From Pseudomonadota bacterium (GTDB lineage Bacteria; Pseudomonadota; Alphaproteobacteria; Rhizobiales; Xanthobacteraceae): 64,000 nucleotides of DNA. Under the pieces are notes generated by a model. It had not been told where the DNA came from. It ran no database searches and saw only the letters and a list, made by a program, of their open reading frames with translations. The position numbers and the translations under genes are program-made. Positions 16,377 to 25,376 of this stretch are shown here, piece after piece. The DNA lies in NCBI GenBank assembly GCA_003576765.1, contig QEVP01000002.1, forward strand, positions 105,500 to 169,499, written 5' to 3'. How positions within the stretch are numbered: position 1 is the first letter of the stretch; each line of letters starts with the position of its first letter.

Positions 16377-17428
16377 TCAGATGTGGTAGGTCTTCAGCGG
16401 CGGGATGCCGTTGAAAGCCACCGACGAGTAGGTCGAGGTATAGGCGCCGGTGCCTTCGATCAGCAGCTTGTCGCCGATCTCCAGCGTCACCGGCAGCGGA
16501 TACGGGTTGCGCTCGTACAGCACGTCGGCCGAATCGCAGGTCGGGCCGGCAAGCACGCACGGCGCCATCTCGGCGCCGTCGTGCGGCGTCGTGATGGCAT
16601 AGCGGATCGACTCGCCCATCGTCTCGGCGAGACCGCCGAACTTGCCGATGTCGAGATAGACCCAGCGCATCTCGTCCTCGTCGCTCTTCTTTGAGATCAG
16701 CACCACCTCGGTCTCGATCACGCCGGCGTTGCCGACCATGCCGCGGCCCGGCTCGATGATCGTCTCCGGGATGCGGTTGCCGAAGTGCTTGCGCAGCGCG
16801 CGGAAGATACCGCGGCCGTACTGCACCACCGGCGGCACGTCCTTGAGGTAGCGCGTCGGAAAACCGCCGCCGAGGTTGACCATCGACAGGTTGATGCCGC
16901 GCTCGGCGCAGTCGCGGAACACGGTCGCGGCCATCGCCAGCGCACGGTCCCACGCCTTGATCTTGCGCTGCTGCGAACCGACGTGGAACGAGATGCCATG
17001 CGGCTCCAGCCCAAGCCGCTTGGCGAGGTCGAGCACGTCCACCGCCATCTCCGGGTCGCAGCCGAACTTGCGCGACAGCGGCCACTCGGCGCCGGCGCAA
17101 TCCCGAGCGCGTAGGCGCGCGCGATGTCGCGCTCCTTCTTGATGGTGTTGCCGAAGGAAATGCGCTCGGGCGTGGCGCCGGCGGCCAAAGCCATCTCGAT
17201 CTCGGCCACCGTCGCGGTGTCGAAGCACGAGCCCATCGAGGCGAGCAGCGACAGCACTTCCGGTGCCGGGTTCGCCTTGACGGCATAGAACACGCGGCTG
17301 TCGGGCAGCGCCTTGGCAAACGTCATGTAGTTCTCGCGCACGACGTCGAGATCGACGACGAGGCAGGGCTCGGTGTCGCGGCCTTCGCTGCGGCGGGCGC
17401 GGAGAAATTCGCGGATACGCTCGGTCAT
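16377..17428 (-). pseudogene. Ornithine (lysine/ornithine) decarboxylase, broken by an internal out-of-frame deletion
   Basis: This is a fold-type III PLP decarboxylase. The first frame gives residues 1-110 from ATG 17428, preceded by GGGGGA. It includes the PLP lysine (VFYAVKANPAP, Lys51) and ends at ARAYALGI at 17099. The next 240 residues continue in another frame from CAGAEWPLSRKFGCDP. They hold SFHVGSQ, the glycine loop NLGGGFPT, EPGRGMVGNAG and the active-site CDSADV. The two halves meet at base 17099, and the roughly 30 residues I expect between ALGI and CAGAEW are missing. Totals (350 against about 380 remembered for close relatives) agree with a deletion of about 92 bases. Enzyme function is probably lost unless this is an assembly error. 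The normal product makes putrescine for homospermidine synthase. Confidence 0.85.
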
Positions 17429-17684
17429 GGGTGTCCCCCAACGCGGCTTCAGGGGCGGCGAACCGCCCGAGGGTGAGCGCCGATCATGCCGTGAAAGCGA
17501 CGGGCGCGATGGAGGCGCGGCGTCGCTCAAGCGTCAGATCGAACTGTGCTGCCGTGGATTGGTGGGATGAGATCCCGCCGCACGCCTGGCAATGATGGAC
17601 AAGCCTCTTCGGTAACCGGGCCGGCTGGTGGAGAGCCGGTAGAGACCAAAAAAGCCCGCTCCGTCGTTGCTTTAAGTCGCGTCT

Positions 17685-17830
17685 CCCGTTGAGAACGGGA
17701 TGCGCCGGTTTCGCCTCCGGCTGCCAGTCACCCGAAAGTTAGGCAAGGCGGGACCTTCTCGATCGAAGAGCATCTCCCGAAGGCGATGCCGGTCCTCATC
17801 TTCCCTGGCGGCTGCCCGGCCTCTTGTCCG
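17685..17830 (-). ncRNA. Candidate structured leader RNA of the ornithine decarboxylase gene (speF-motif-like position)
   Basis: The 590 bases before the decarboxylase hold no gene but several strong minus-strand hairpins. One is GCATCGCCTTCGGGAGATGC with a UUCG loop (17770-17789). Others are CTTCGATCGAGAAG (17755-17768), GCCGGAGGCGAAACCGGC (17704-17721) and CCCGTTCTCAACGGG (17685-17699). A further stem, CCGGCT/AGCCGG, sits at 17621-17639, and a run of six T follows CGGGC near 17650. An alphaproteobacterial RNA family called speF is known upstream of ornithine decarboxylase genes. Position and density of structure fit, but I could not compare to its model. The rest of 17831-18018 shows a T-rich patch and nothing named. 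Confidence 0.45.
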
Positions 17831-18018
17831 GGTACCCACCGACTGACACACGACCACAGGCACGTGCGAAATTGGGCAGGAGCGGAGATAGGTGCTTTGC
17901 ATCGGCTGCGCAAGATTTTTTTCGCGCGCGCCACCGTTTTTTCCAAACCCGCGCGCGGATGTGGCCGCCACGCCGCTCGAAGATGAACGGTTGTTAAGGT
18001 TTGCCGCGAACGGCGGCC

Positions 18019-18282
18019 TCAGCCGCGGCGCGTGAACGGCTCCACCGTCTGCGCGTGGCGCATGAAGATGTACATCACGTAGAGCCCGGTCAGGAACAGG
18101 ATGCCCTGCAGGACATGCGAGGTCACCTCGTCGAGGCCGAACAGCACCGCCAGCGCCCAGCCGCCGGCGAAGGCCACGCCGAACACCTCGGACGCGATCA
18201 GGATCGCGGCGCTGAGGACCGTTGAGACGTTGCGCCAGACGATGACGCGGCGGCCGGTCGGGGATGGTGCTTGCTCAGTCAT
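18019..18282 (-). CDS. Small two-helix membrane protein of unknown function
   Basis: This 87-residue protein has a polar N-terminus and two hydrophobic segments (about 18-48, WRNVSTVLSAAILIASEVFG onward; and about 57-75, LQGILFLTGLYVMYIFM), ending in a basic tail with both ends likely cytosolic. No family recognised. Codon use matches the neighbours and no larger gene overlaps it. It lies divergent from the M3 peptidase gene. Confidence 0.6.
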   Translation of the reverse strand: MTEQAPSPTGRRVIVWRNVSTVLSAAILIASEVFGVAFAGGWALAVLFGLDEVTSHVLQGILFLTGLYVMYIFMRHAQTVEPFTRRG

Positions 18283-18496
18283 GACTACCTTGGATCGTCC
18301 GGGGGGTCGCCTTTGGGTTGTCTTGGGGTTGTCTTGGGGTCGTCCCGGGCCTTGCCCGCCGCGGGTGGCGGGTTTGCGACGAAAACGGCGGCAATCTCCC
18401 CGAAAAGGCCGGCGCGATCAAGGGCTGCGAGCCTAAAAAACGGCCCGATCCGGTATATATTGGGATCGCCGATTTGGCCGAATCCCGGGATTTTTC

Positions 18497-20575
18497 ATGA
18501 CCGCATCGCCGCAGTCGTCTTCGTCCGCCGACAACCCGCTGCTCGCCGCCTGGCGGACGCCGTTCGCCACGCCGCCGTTCGATGCCATCCGGCCCGAGCA
18601 CGTGCTACCGGCGCTGACGCAGGCGTTCTCCGATCATGTGCGCGAGATCGACGCCATCACCTACGATCCGGCGGAGCCGGACTTCGCCAACACCATCGTC
18701 GCGCTGGAGCGCGCCGGGCGGCTGCTCGACCGCGTCTCGGCAGTGTTCCATGCGCTGGTCTCGGCGCATTCGAACGAGGCGCTGCTGGCGATCGAGGGCG
18801 AGGTGGCGCTGCGCTCCGCCCGGCACTGGAACGCCATCCTGATGGACGCCGTGCTGTTTGGCCGCATCGCAAAACTCTACCACGAGCGCGCCCATCTCAA
18901 GCTGACCCCGGAGCAGCAGCGCCTGCTGGAGCGCACCTACACCCGCTTCCGCCGCGCCGGCGCCGGCCTCGACGAGGCCGCCAAGACGCGCATGGCCGCG
19001 ATCAACGAGCGGCTGGCCGAGCTTGGCACGCGCTTCAGCCATCATCTGCTCGGCGACGAGCAGGCGTGGGCGCTCGAACTCGGCGAGGACGACCGCGCCG
19101 GCCTGTCCGACAGTTTCATCGCCGCGGCCGAGGCGGCGGCAGCCGAGCGCGGCCAGCCCGGCAAGGCGGTGGTGACGCTGTCGCGCTCCTCGGTCGAGCC
19201 GTTCCTGCAGGCGTCCACCCGGCGCGATCTGCGCGAAAAGGCCTACAAGGCGTTCGTGGCGCGCGGCGACAACGCCAATGCCAACGACAACAACCCGGTG
19301 ATCGGCGAAATCCTGACGCTGCGCGAGGAGGCCGCAAAGCTGCTCGGCTACCCGCATTTCGCCGCCTATCGGCTCGACGATTCGATGGCCAAGACGCCGC
19401 AAGCCGTGCGCGGGCTTCTGGAAAAAGTGTGGGTGCCGGCGCGCGCCCGCGCACAGGCCGACCGCGACGCCTTGCAGGAGCTGATCCGGGAGGAAGGCGG
19501 CAATTTCGCGCTGGCACCGTGGGACTGGCGCTTCTATGCCGAAAAGCTGCGAAGCCGCCGCGCCGATTTCGACGACGCCGCGATCAAGCCCTACCTCACC
19601 CTCGACGGCATGATCGCCGCCGCCTTCGATTGCGCCACCCGCCTGTTCGGCCTCACCTTCACCGAGCGCCACGATATCCCGGTGTGGCATCCCGACGTCC
19701 GCGTTTGGGAGGCGACCAATGCCGCGGGCAAGCATCAGGGCCTGTTCTACGGCGACTATTTCGCCCGCCCCTCCAAGCGCTCCGGCGCCTGGATGACCTC
19801 GCTGCGCGACCAGCAGACGCTCGACGGCGAGGTGACGCCCTTGATCATCAACGTCATGAACTTCGCCAAGGGAGCCGCCGGCCAGCCGGCGCTGCTGTCG
19901 CCCGACGACGCCCGCACCCTGTTCCACGAGTTCGGCCACGGCCTGCACGGGCTGCTGTCGAACGTCACCTATCCCTCGCTGTCGGGAACGGCGGTGTTCA
20001 CCGACTTCGTCGAACTGCCCTCGCAACTCTTCGAGCACTGGCAGGAGCGCCCCGAGGTGCTGCGCGCCTTCGCCCGCCACTACCAGAGCGGCGAACCGCT
20101 GCCCGACGACCTGTTGCAGCGCTTTCTTGCCGCGCGGAAGTTCAATCAGGGCTTTGCCACGGTGGAGTTCGTCGCCTCGGCGCTGCTCGACCTCGAATTC
20201 CACTCCCAGCCGGCGGAGGCGGCGCGCGACGTCCACGCGTTCGAAAAGCGCGAGCTTGAGAAAATCGGCATGCCGGCGGAAATCGCGATGCGCCACCGCC
20301 CGCAGCAGTTCGGCCACATCTTCTCCGGCGATCACTATGCCGCCGGCTACTACAGCTACATGTGGTCGGAGGTGATGGACGCCGACGCCTTCGGCGCCTT
20401 CGAGGAGGCCGGCGACATCTTCGATCCGGCGACCGCAAAACGGCTGCACGACGACATCTATTCCTCCGGCGGTGCGCGCGACCCGGAGGAAGCCTATGTC
20501 GCCTTCCGCGGCCGCAAGCCGGAAGCGGACGCGCTGCTGCGGCGGCGCGGCCTGATCGATACCGAGGCCGCCTGA
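18497..20575 (+). CDS. M3-family zinc metallopeptidase (peptidyl-dipeptidase Dcp / oligopeptidase A type)
   Basis: The product has 692 residues, typical of the family. The zinc-binding HEFGH sits at 477-481 within LFHEFGHGLHGLLS, and the downstream FTDFVELPSQLFEHW supplies the third ligand region. No signal peptide is seen, so it is cytosolic and should trim oligopeptides from protein turnover. Dcp and oligopeptidase A are hard to separate from sequence; the length and TAVFTDFVELPSQ fit either. The 214 bases upstream contain an 11-base tandem repeat (GGGTTGTCTTG twice, from 18315) and an AT-rich CGGTATATATTGGG that may hold the promoter. The gene ends one base before the next ATG. Confidence 0.92.
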   Translation: MTASPQSSSSADNPLLAAWRTPFATPPFDAIRPEHVLPALTQAFSDHVREIDAITYDPAEPDFANTIVALERAGRLLDRVSAVFHALVSAHSNEALLAIEGEVALRSARHWNAILMDAVLFGRIAKLYHERAHLKLTPEQQRLLERTYTRFRRAGAGLDEAAKTRMAAINERLAELGTRFSHHLLGDEQAWALELGEDDRAGLSDSFIAAAEAAAAERGQPGKAVVTLSRSSVEPFLQASTRRDLREKAYKAFVARGDNANANDNNPVIGEILTLREEAAKLLGYPHFAAYRLDDSMAKTPQAVRGLLEKVWVPARARAQADRDALQELIREEGGNFALAPWDWRFYAEKLRSRRADFDDAAIKPYLTLDGMIAAAFDCATRLFGLTFTERHDIPVWHPDVRVWEATNAAGKHQGLFYGDYFARPSKRSGAWMTSLRDQQTLDGEVTPLIINVMNFAKGAAGQPALLSPDDARTLFHEFGHGLHGLLSNVTYPSLSGTAVFTDFVELPSQLFEHWQERPEVLRAFARHYQSGEPLPDDLLQRFLAARKFNQGFATVEFVASALLDLEFHSQPAEAARDVHAFEKRELEKIGMPAEIAMRHRPQQFGHIFSGDHYAAGYYSYMWSEVMDADAFGAFEEAGDIFDPATAKRLHDDIYSSGGARDPEEAYVAFRGRKPEADALLRRRGLIDTEAA

Positions 20576-20576
20576 G

Positions 20577-21230
20577 ATGACAACGCCGATGCTCCGATCG
20601 TGGCTCCGCGCCTTCGCTATCGCCGCCGCTCTTGTCGCCGGCACCGGCGCGGCTTCGGCCCACCCGCATGTCTGGGTCACCTCGCACAGCGAAGTGATCT
20701 ACGCCGCCGACGGCACCGTAACCGGCGTGCGCCACAGCTGGGCGTTCGACGAGATGTTCTCGACCTACGCGCTGCAGGGCATCGAGACCAAGCAGAAAGG
20801 CGTCTACAGCCGCGACGATCTTAAAGCCCTGGCGCAGACCAACGTGGAATCGCTGAAGGAATACGCCTTCTTCACCTTCGCCAACGCCGACGGCAGGAAA
20901 CAGCGATTCCAGGAGCCGGTCGATTATTACCTCGAATACAAGGACTCGGTGCTGGTCCTGCACTTCACGCTGCCGTTCAAGGCGCCGTTCAAGGCCAAGA
21001 AGCTCGCGCTCGAAGTGTTCGATCCGTCCTATTTTGTCGATTTTACGCTCGCCAACGACGAGCCGGTCAAGCTGGTCGGCGCGCCCGCCTCGTGCCAGCT
21101 CGCCATCGAGCGGCCGAAGTCCGGCACGCCCAGCGCCCAGCAGCCTATCAGCGAGGACAGTTTCCTGAGCGACGCCTTCGCCAACTACGGTGCGATGTTC
21201 GCCAACAAGATCACCGTCGGCTGTTCATGA
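20577..21230 (+). CDS. DUF1007 periplasmic protein, associated with nickel/cobalt transport
   Basis: The 217-residue product has a signal peptide (cleavage ASA/HPHVW near residue 27). The mature N-terminus HPHVWVTSHSEVIYAADG is the mark of DUF1007, a family regularly found beside NicO-type nickel/cobalt transporters. The exposed His at the new N-terminus suggests metal binding in the periplasm. The gene begins one base after the M3 peptidase stop and overlaps the transporter by ATGA, so it works with that transporter. Metal delivery is an inference. Confidence 0.85.
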   Translation: MTTPMLRSWLRAFAIAAALVAGTGAASAHPHVWVTSHSEVIYAADGTVTGVRHSWAFDEMFSTYALQGIETKQKGVYSRDDLKALAQTNVESLKEYAFFTFANADGRKQRFQEPVDYYLEYKDSVLVLHFTLPFKAPFKAKKLALEVFDPSYFVDFTLANDEPVKLVGAPASCQLAIERPKSGTPSAQQPISEDSFLSDAFANYGAMFANKITVGCS

Positions 21231-22336
21231 CGTCGGACTTGAGCACGCCTGGCCACCGCCACGGCCTCCGCCTCGTCCTGATGCTGATGGCGGCGCTGGC
21301 GCTGGTGATGCTGGCTGACGCGCTCTGGGCGCAGGCGTTGGCGCAAAACCCGTTCGGCGTCGGCAAGGGAGCGGCGAGCGCCGCCGAGGCCGAGGCCGGC
21401 GGCGTCGTGGCATGGCTGCTGGCCAAGCAGGCCGAGTTCTACCGCGCCATGTCGGCGACCATCCGCGCAGCCAAAAGCGACGGCAGCGCCGTCGTCACGC
21501 TGCTCGGCATCGCTTTTTTCTACGGCATCTTCCACGCCGCCGGCCCCGGCCACGGCAAGGCGGTGATCTCGTCCTACCTCGTCGCCAACGAGGAGACGGC
21601 GCGGCGCGGCATCGCGCTGTCGTTCGCCTCCGCCTTCATGCAGGCGCTAGTGGCGATCCTCATCGTCGGCATCAGTGCGTGGCTGCTCAACGTCACCGCC
21701 AAAACCATGTGCGGCACCGAGCGCGCCGTCGAGATCGCAAGCTACGGCCTGATCGCGGTGCTCGGCGCCCGACTGATGTGGGTCAAAGGCAAGGGCCTGT
21801 TCCGCACGCTGGCGCGGCCGGCAGCCCTCGCCTCCCCGGCGCTGGCCTATGCGGCCGCCAGCGCAGGCGACCGTGGCCATAGCCATGGCCACGATCACGG
21901 CCACGGCCATCATCGTCACGACCATCACCACGTCCACGACGATGGCTGCGGCTGCGGTCACAGCCACGGACCAGAGCCGGCGGCGCTGGCCGGCCCGCAG
22001 GGCTGGCGTCACGGCCTCGTGGCGGTCGCGACCGTCGGCATCCGGCCGTGCTCCGGTGCCATTCTGGTGCTGGTGTTCGCGCTGGCGCAGGGCCTGTTCT
22101 GGGCCGGCATCGCCGCCACCTTCGCGATGGCGCTCGGCACCGCCATCACGGTCACGGGCTTCGCGCTGCTCGCCGTATCCGCCAAGGGATTGGCGCGGCG
22201 GCTTGCGAGCGGCCACGGCGGCCGCGCCGCGACCCTGCTGCGCGGCATCGAGTTCGGCGCCGCGACGCTGGTCATGCTGTTCGGCGTGGCGCTGCTCTCC
22301 GGCTATATGGCGGCGGAGCGGACCGCCTGTTTTTGA
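21227..22336 (+). CDS. NicO/RcnA-type nickel/cobalt transporter with His-rich loop
   Basis: This 369-residue membrane protein has about seven helices. The first conserved block, FFYGIFHAAGPGHGKAVISS, contains the H-x4-GHGK motif of the NicO superfamily. The second, VGIRPCSGAILVLVFALAQG, is the matching C-terminal block. Between them is a cytosolic loop with roughly twenty His (for example GHSHGHDHGHGHHRHDHHHV at about 220-240) that should buffer metal. Members either export Ni/Co (RcnA) or take it up; sequence alone does not decide. It is translationally coupled to the DUF1007 gene. Confidence 0.9.
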   Translation: MTSDLSTPGHRHGLRLVLMLMAALALVMLADALWAQALAQNPFGVGKGAASAAEAEAGGVVAWLLAKQAEFYRAMSATIRAAKSDGSAVVTLLGIAFFYGIFHAAGPGHGKAVISSYLVANEETARRGIALSFASAFMQALVAILIVGISAWLLNVTAKTMCGTERAVEIASYGLIAVLGARLMWVKGKGLFRTLARPAALASPALAYAAASAGDRGHSHGHDHGHGHHRHDHHHVHDDGCGCGHSHGPEPAALAGPQGWRHGLVAVATVGIRPCSGAILVLVFALAQGLFWAGIAATFAMALGTAITVTGFALLAVSAKGLARRLASGHGGRAATLLRGIEFGAATLVMLFGVALLSGYMAAERTACF

Positions 22337-22383
22337 GCGTCCCGTCCCTTGACAGGGCCGGACCCGCACGCCAAGCCAACAGC

Positions 22384-23421
22384 ATGACGACCGATGCCGC
22401 CCCCGTGCCTGCCCAAGCGACCACTGCCGCCGCACCGGAGCGGGTCGGCGTGCTGCTGGTCAACCTCGGTACGCCTGACCGCGCCGACGCCCAGGCCGTG
22501 CGGATTTACCTGCGCGAATTCCTGTCCGATCGGCGCGTCATCGAGAACCAGGGCCTGGTCTGGAAGCTGGTGCTCAACGGCATCATCCTGCCGCGCCGGC
22601 CCGCGGTAAAGGCACGCGACTATCAGAAAATCTGGAACGTCGAGAAAGACGAATCCCCGCTGTTCACCTTCACCCGCGGGCAGGCCGACAAGCTTGCCGC
22701 GGCGCTCGCCGGGCACGGTCACGTCGCGGTGGACTGGGCGATGCGCTACGGCAACCCCTCGATCCGCTCGCGCATCGATGCGCTGGCCGCAGCAGGCTGC
22801 ACCCGGCTTCTGGTGGTGCCACTCTATCCGCAATATTCGGCCGCGACCTCGGCCACGGTGTGCGACGAGGTGTTTCGCGCCCTCATCGACATGCGCGCCC
22901 AACCGACGCTGCGCGTCGCCCCGCCCTATTACGACGACCCGGCCTATATCGAGGCACTCGCGGTCTCGATGGAGCGCGCGCTCAAGGCGTTGCCGTTCAC
23001 GCCGGAGGTGATCCTCGCCTCGTTCCACGGCATGCCGCAGGCTTATATCGACAAGGGCGACCCCTATCAGGCGCAGTGCGTCGCGACGACGAAGGCGCTG
23101 CGCGCGCGGCTCGGCCTCGACGAAACGAAGCTGATGCTGACCTTCCAGTCGCGCTTCGGCAACGAGCCATGGCTGCAGCCTTACACCGACGAGACGGTCA
23201 AGCGGCTCGCCCGCGAAGGCATCAGGCGGATGGCGGTGGTCACCCCCGGTTTTGCCGCCGACTGTCTGGAAACGCTCGAAGAAATCGCTGAGGAAAACGC
23301 CGGCTTCTTCCGCGACAACGGCGGCGAGGAGTTCGCGCTGCTGCCCTGTCTCAACGACAGCGACGAAGGCATGGCCATGCTGCGCAAGCATGTGACGCGC
23401 GAACTGTCCGGCTGGCTTTAG
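22384..23421 (+). CDS. hemH: Ferrochelatase
   Basis: The product has 345 residues. Hallmarks are GVLLVNLGTPD at the N-terminus, VVPLYPQYSAATSATV, the active-site histidine in ILASFHGMPQAYIDKGD, and SRFGNEPWLQPYTDETV. It inserts ferrous iron into protoporphyrin IX, the last step of protoheme synthesis, at the inner membrane face. There is no C-terminal Cys cluster, so no iron-sulfur centre is expected. It lies 47 bases after the Ni/Co transporter. No Irr-type box was seen in front of it. Confidence 0.97.
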   Translation: MTTDAAPVPAQATTAAAPERVGVLLVNLGTPDRADAQAVRIYLREFLSDRRVIENQGLVWKLVLNGIILPRRPAVKARDYQKIWNVEKDESPLFTFTRGQADKLAAALAGHGHVAVDWAMRYGNPSIRSRIDALAAAGCTRLLVVPLYPQYSAATSATVCDEVFRALIDMRAQPTLRVAPPYYDDPAYIEALAVSMERALKALPFTPEVILASFHGMPQAYIDKGDPYQAQCVATTKALRARLGLDETKLMLTFQSRFGNEPWLQPYTDETVKRLAREGIRRMAVVTPGFAADCLETLEEIAEENAGFFRDNGGEEFALLPCLNDSDEGMAMLRKHVTRELSGWL

Positions 23422-23495
23422 AGCATGATCCCGAAAAAGCCTGCCCTCGGGCTTGACCCGAGGGTGGAAACCGGTTTTCGGACAAGATCATGCTC
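23421..23495. repeat. Dispersed palindromic repeat, family R2
   Basis: Perfect inverted ends GAGCATGATC and GATCATGCTC enclose CCGAAAA, GCCTGCCCTCGGGCTTGACC and GGTGGAAACCGGTTTTCGG. The inner ACCGGTTTTC is reminiscent of family R1. This type of element is common between genes in Bradyrhizobium-like genomes. Its first base is the last base of the hemH stop codon, so it may fold at the end of that transcript. Confidence 0.75.
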
Positions 23496-23679
23496 AAACA
23501 AGAGAATAGCCGACGGGACTGATTCAACGCAGTTGGATCAGACCCTCGCGATCTCCCGCCGCCCTCATCGAACCTGATGCGCTGTCGTTTCACCTAAACC
23601 GGGGGTGGGCGCTGCTCCCGCCATCGTGCTAGGTTTTATGACGATCGCGGCACCGCGGTCCGCGGCAAGGGGGTTTCGC

Positions 23680-24675
23680 ATGTTCGGCTTCGACATCTTC
23701 GCCATCGTCTTTGCGCTACTGATCATTTTCACGCTGCTCGCCGGCGTCAAGACGGTGTCGCAGGGCTACAACTGGACGGTGGAGCGCTTCGGCAAGTTCA
23801 CACGCACGCTGGAGCCCGGCCTCAACATCATCGTGCCGTTCCTCGACCGGATCGGCCGCAAGGTGAACATGATGGAGCAGGTGATCAACATTCCCGAGCA
23901 GGAGGTGATCACCCGCGACAACGCCACCGTCACCGTGGACGGCGTCACCTTCTATCAGGTGTTCGACGCGGCGAAAGCGAGCTACGAGGTGTCCAACCTC
24001 GTCGAGGCCGTCACCACGCTGACCATGACCAACATCCGTTCGGTGATGGGCGCGATGGACCTCGACCAGGTGCTGTCGCATCGCGACGAGATCAACGAAC
24101 GGCTGTTGCGCGTGGTCGATGCCGCGGTGGCGCCGTGGGGCCTGAAGGTCAACCGCATCGAGATCAAGGACATCGCCCCGCCCGACGATCTGGTCGAGGC
24201 GATGGGCCGCCAGATGAAGGCCGAGCGCGTCAAGCGCGCCGAGATTTTGCAGGCCGAAGGCCAGCGCCAGTCGGAGATTTTGCGCGCCGAGGGCGCCAAG
24301 CAGGCGCAGATCCTGCAAGCCGAGGGCCGCCGCGAGGCCGCCTTCCGTGATGCCGAGGGACGCGAGCGCGCCGCCGAGGCCGAAGCGCGCGCCACCGAAA
24401 TGGTCAGCGAGGCGATCGGCCGCGGCGACCTTGCGGCACTCAATTACTTCGTCGCCGACCGCTACATCAAGGCATTCGGCCAGCTCGCCGAATCTCCGAA
24501 CCAGAAGATCATCATGCTGCCGATCGAAGCCACCAGCATGCTGTCCTCGCTCGCCGGTATCGGCGAGATCGCCAAGGCAACGTTCGGCGACGCAGCCGCC
24601 GGCGGTGCAAGCGCGGCCGGCAGCGCCGCACGGCGGCGCCCGACCGTGCCCAACACTGACACGCCGCAAGGCTGA
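23680..24675 (+). CDS. SPFH/band-7 membrane protein, QmcA/stomatin type
   Basis: The product has 331 residues. ATG 23680 is preceded by AAGGGGG and opens with one membrane helix (FDIFAIVFALLIIFTLLAGV). The SPFH domain follows (VERFGKFTRTLEPGLNIIVP through IEIKDIAPPDDLVEAMGRQM). A long Ala/Glu/Arg coiled coil (about 190-265, ILQAEGQRQSEILRAEGAKQ) drives oligomer formation. An earlier in-frame ATG at 23605 would put 25 unlikely residues before the helix. Such proteins form ring assemblies in membrane microdomains and support membrane proteases. Its partner NfeD follows 10 bases later. Confidence 0.93.
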   Translation: MFGFDIFAIVFALLIIFTLLAGVKTVSQGYNWTVERFGKFTRTLEPGLNIIVPFLDRIGRKVNMMEQVINIPEQEVITRDNATVTVDGVTFYQVFDAAKASYEVSNLVEAVTTLTMTNIRSVMGAMDLDQVLSHRDEINERLLRVVDAAVAPWGLKVNRIEIKDIAPPDDLVEAMGRQMKAERVKRAEILQAEGQRQSEILRAEGAKQAQILQAEGRREAAFRDAEGRERAAEAEARATEMVSEAIGRGDLAALNYFVADRYIKAFGQLAESPNQKIIMLPIEATSMLSSLAGIGEIAKATFGDAAAGGASAAGSAARRRPTVPNTDTPQG

Positions 24676-24685
24676 GAGCGCGGCG

Positions 24686-25129
24686 ATGACGGACATCGTG
24701 GTCACGCTCGGCACCTGGAACTGGCTGATCGCCGCGCTGGTGTTGATGGGGCTGGAACTGCTGGCACCCGGCGTGTTCCTGTTCTGGCTCGGGCTTGCGG
24801 CATTGATCGTCGGCATCGTGTCATTCGCCATCGACTGGCCGTGGCAGGCGCAGCTTCTGACCTTCGCAGTGCTGGCGATTGCCGCGGTGCCGCTATGGCG
24901 CCGCTTCGCGCAGCGCACCGCCACGCCGTCCGATCATGCCTTCCTCAACCGCCGCGCCGACGCGCTGGTGGGCCGCGTGTTCACGCTGGACAAGCCGATC
25001 GTCGATGGTCGCGGCACGGTGCGTGTCGGCGACACCGTGTGGCGCGTCGATGGTCCCGACACGCCGGCCGGCAGTCGCGTCAAAGTCGTCGGAACCGATG
25101 GCGCAAAGCTCACCGTGACTGCGGCCTGA
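24686..25129 (+). CDS. NfeD-family membrane protein (partner of the SPFH protein)
   Basis: This 147-residue protein has three hydrophobic segments in the first 75 residues (including GLELLAPGVFLFWLGLAALI). A C-terminal OB-fold-like domain follows, with RRADALVGRVFTLDKPIVDG and RVGDTVWRVDGPD. This short, protease-less NfeD form is almost always encoded next to an SPFH protein and helps organise it. The gene pair is tightly spaced and therefore an operon. Confidence 0.92.
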   Translation: MTDIVVTLGTWNWLIAALVLMGLELLAPGVFLFWLGLAALIVGIVSFAIDWPWQAQLLTFAVLAIAAVPLWRRFAQRTATPSDHAFLNRRADALVGRVFTLDKPIVDGRGTVRVGDTVWRVDGPDTPAGSRVKVVGTDGAKLTVTAA

Positions 25130-25317
25130 CACGCACCAACAGCGCCGTTCCCGTGAGATTTTTTTCAAGTTTATGAGTTCCGTTACCCGGAACTGTCCGA
25201 TCTGCGCGCCGCGGAACCGCTGCGGCAAAATTAAAATCACCGCATTTCAACCAGCTAGCAGGAGTCGCGAACGAATTGCGGCATCAGGCCGTGCATTGCA
25301 TGGCATGACGGGACACA

Positions 25318-25342
25318 GGAACCATATTGATGAACAACCGTT
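25318..25342 (+). promoter_or_regulatory. EcfG (general stress response) type promoter of otsA
   Basis: GGAAC at 25318-25322 is followed by a 16-base spacer and CGTT at 25339-25342. This is the consensus I know for the alphaproteobacterial EcfG sigma factor (GGAAC, 16-17 bases, cGTT). The predicted transcript would start near 25350, leaving about 27 bases with GTGAGGTG before the GTG start of otsA. Trehalose synthesis is a classical EcfG output. Nothing else is recognised in the preceding 190 bases. Confidence 0.75.
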
Positions 25343-25376
25343 TATCATTCCATCCGTGTTCTGTGAGGTGTCCCCC

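Noticed and set aside
16718..17530. Separate protein from the first frame of the decarboxylase
   Set aside because: Only residues up to ALGI match the family; after base 17099 the frame gives Arg/Ser/Trp-rich nonsense, and the family sequence continues in the other frame.
18315..18345. 11-base tandem repeat GGGTTGTCTTG before the M3 peptidase
   Set aside because: Only two full copies; too short to claim an operator or a mobile element.
21850..21960. His-codon-rich tract in the NicO gene considered as a DNA repeat
   Set aside because: The CAC/CAT-rich run encodes a His loop expected in this transporter family, so protein selection explains it.
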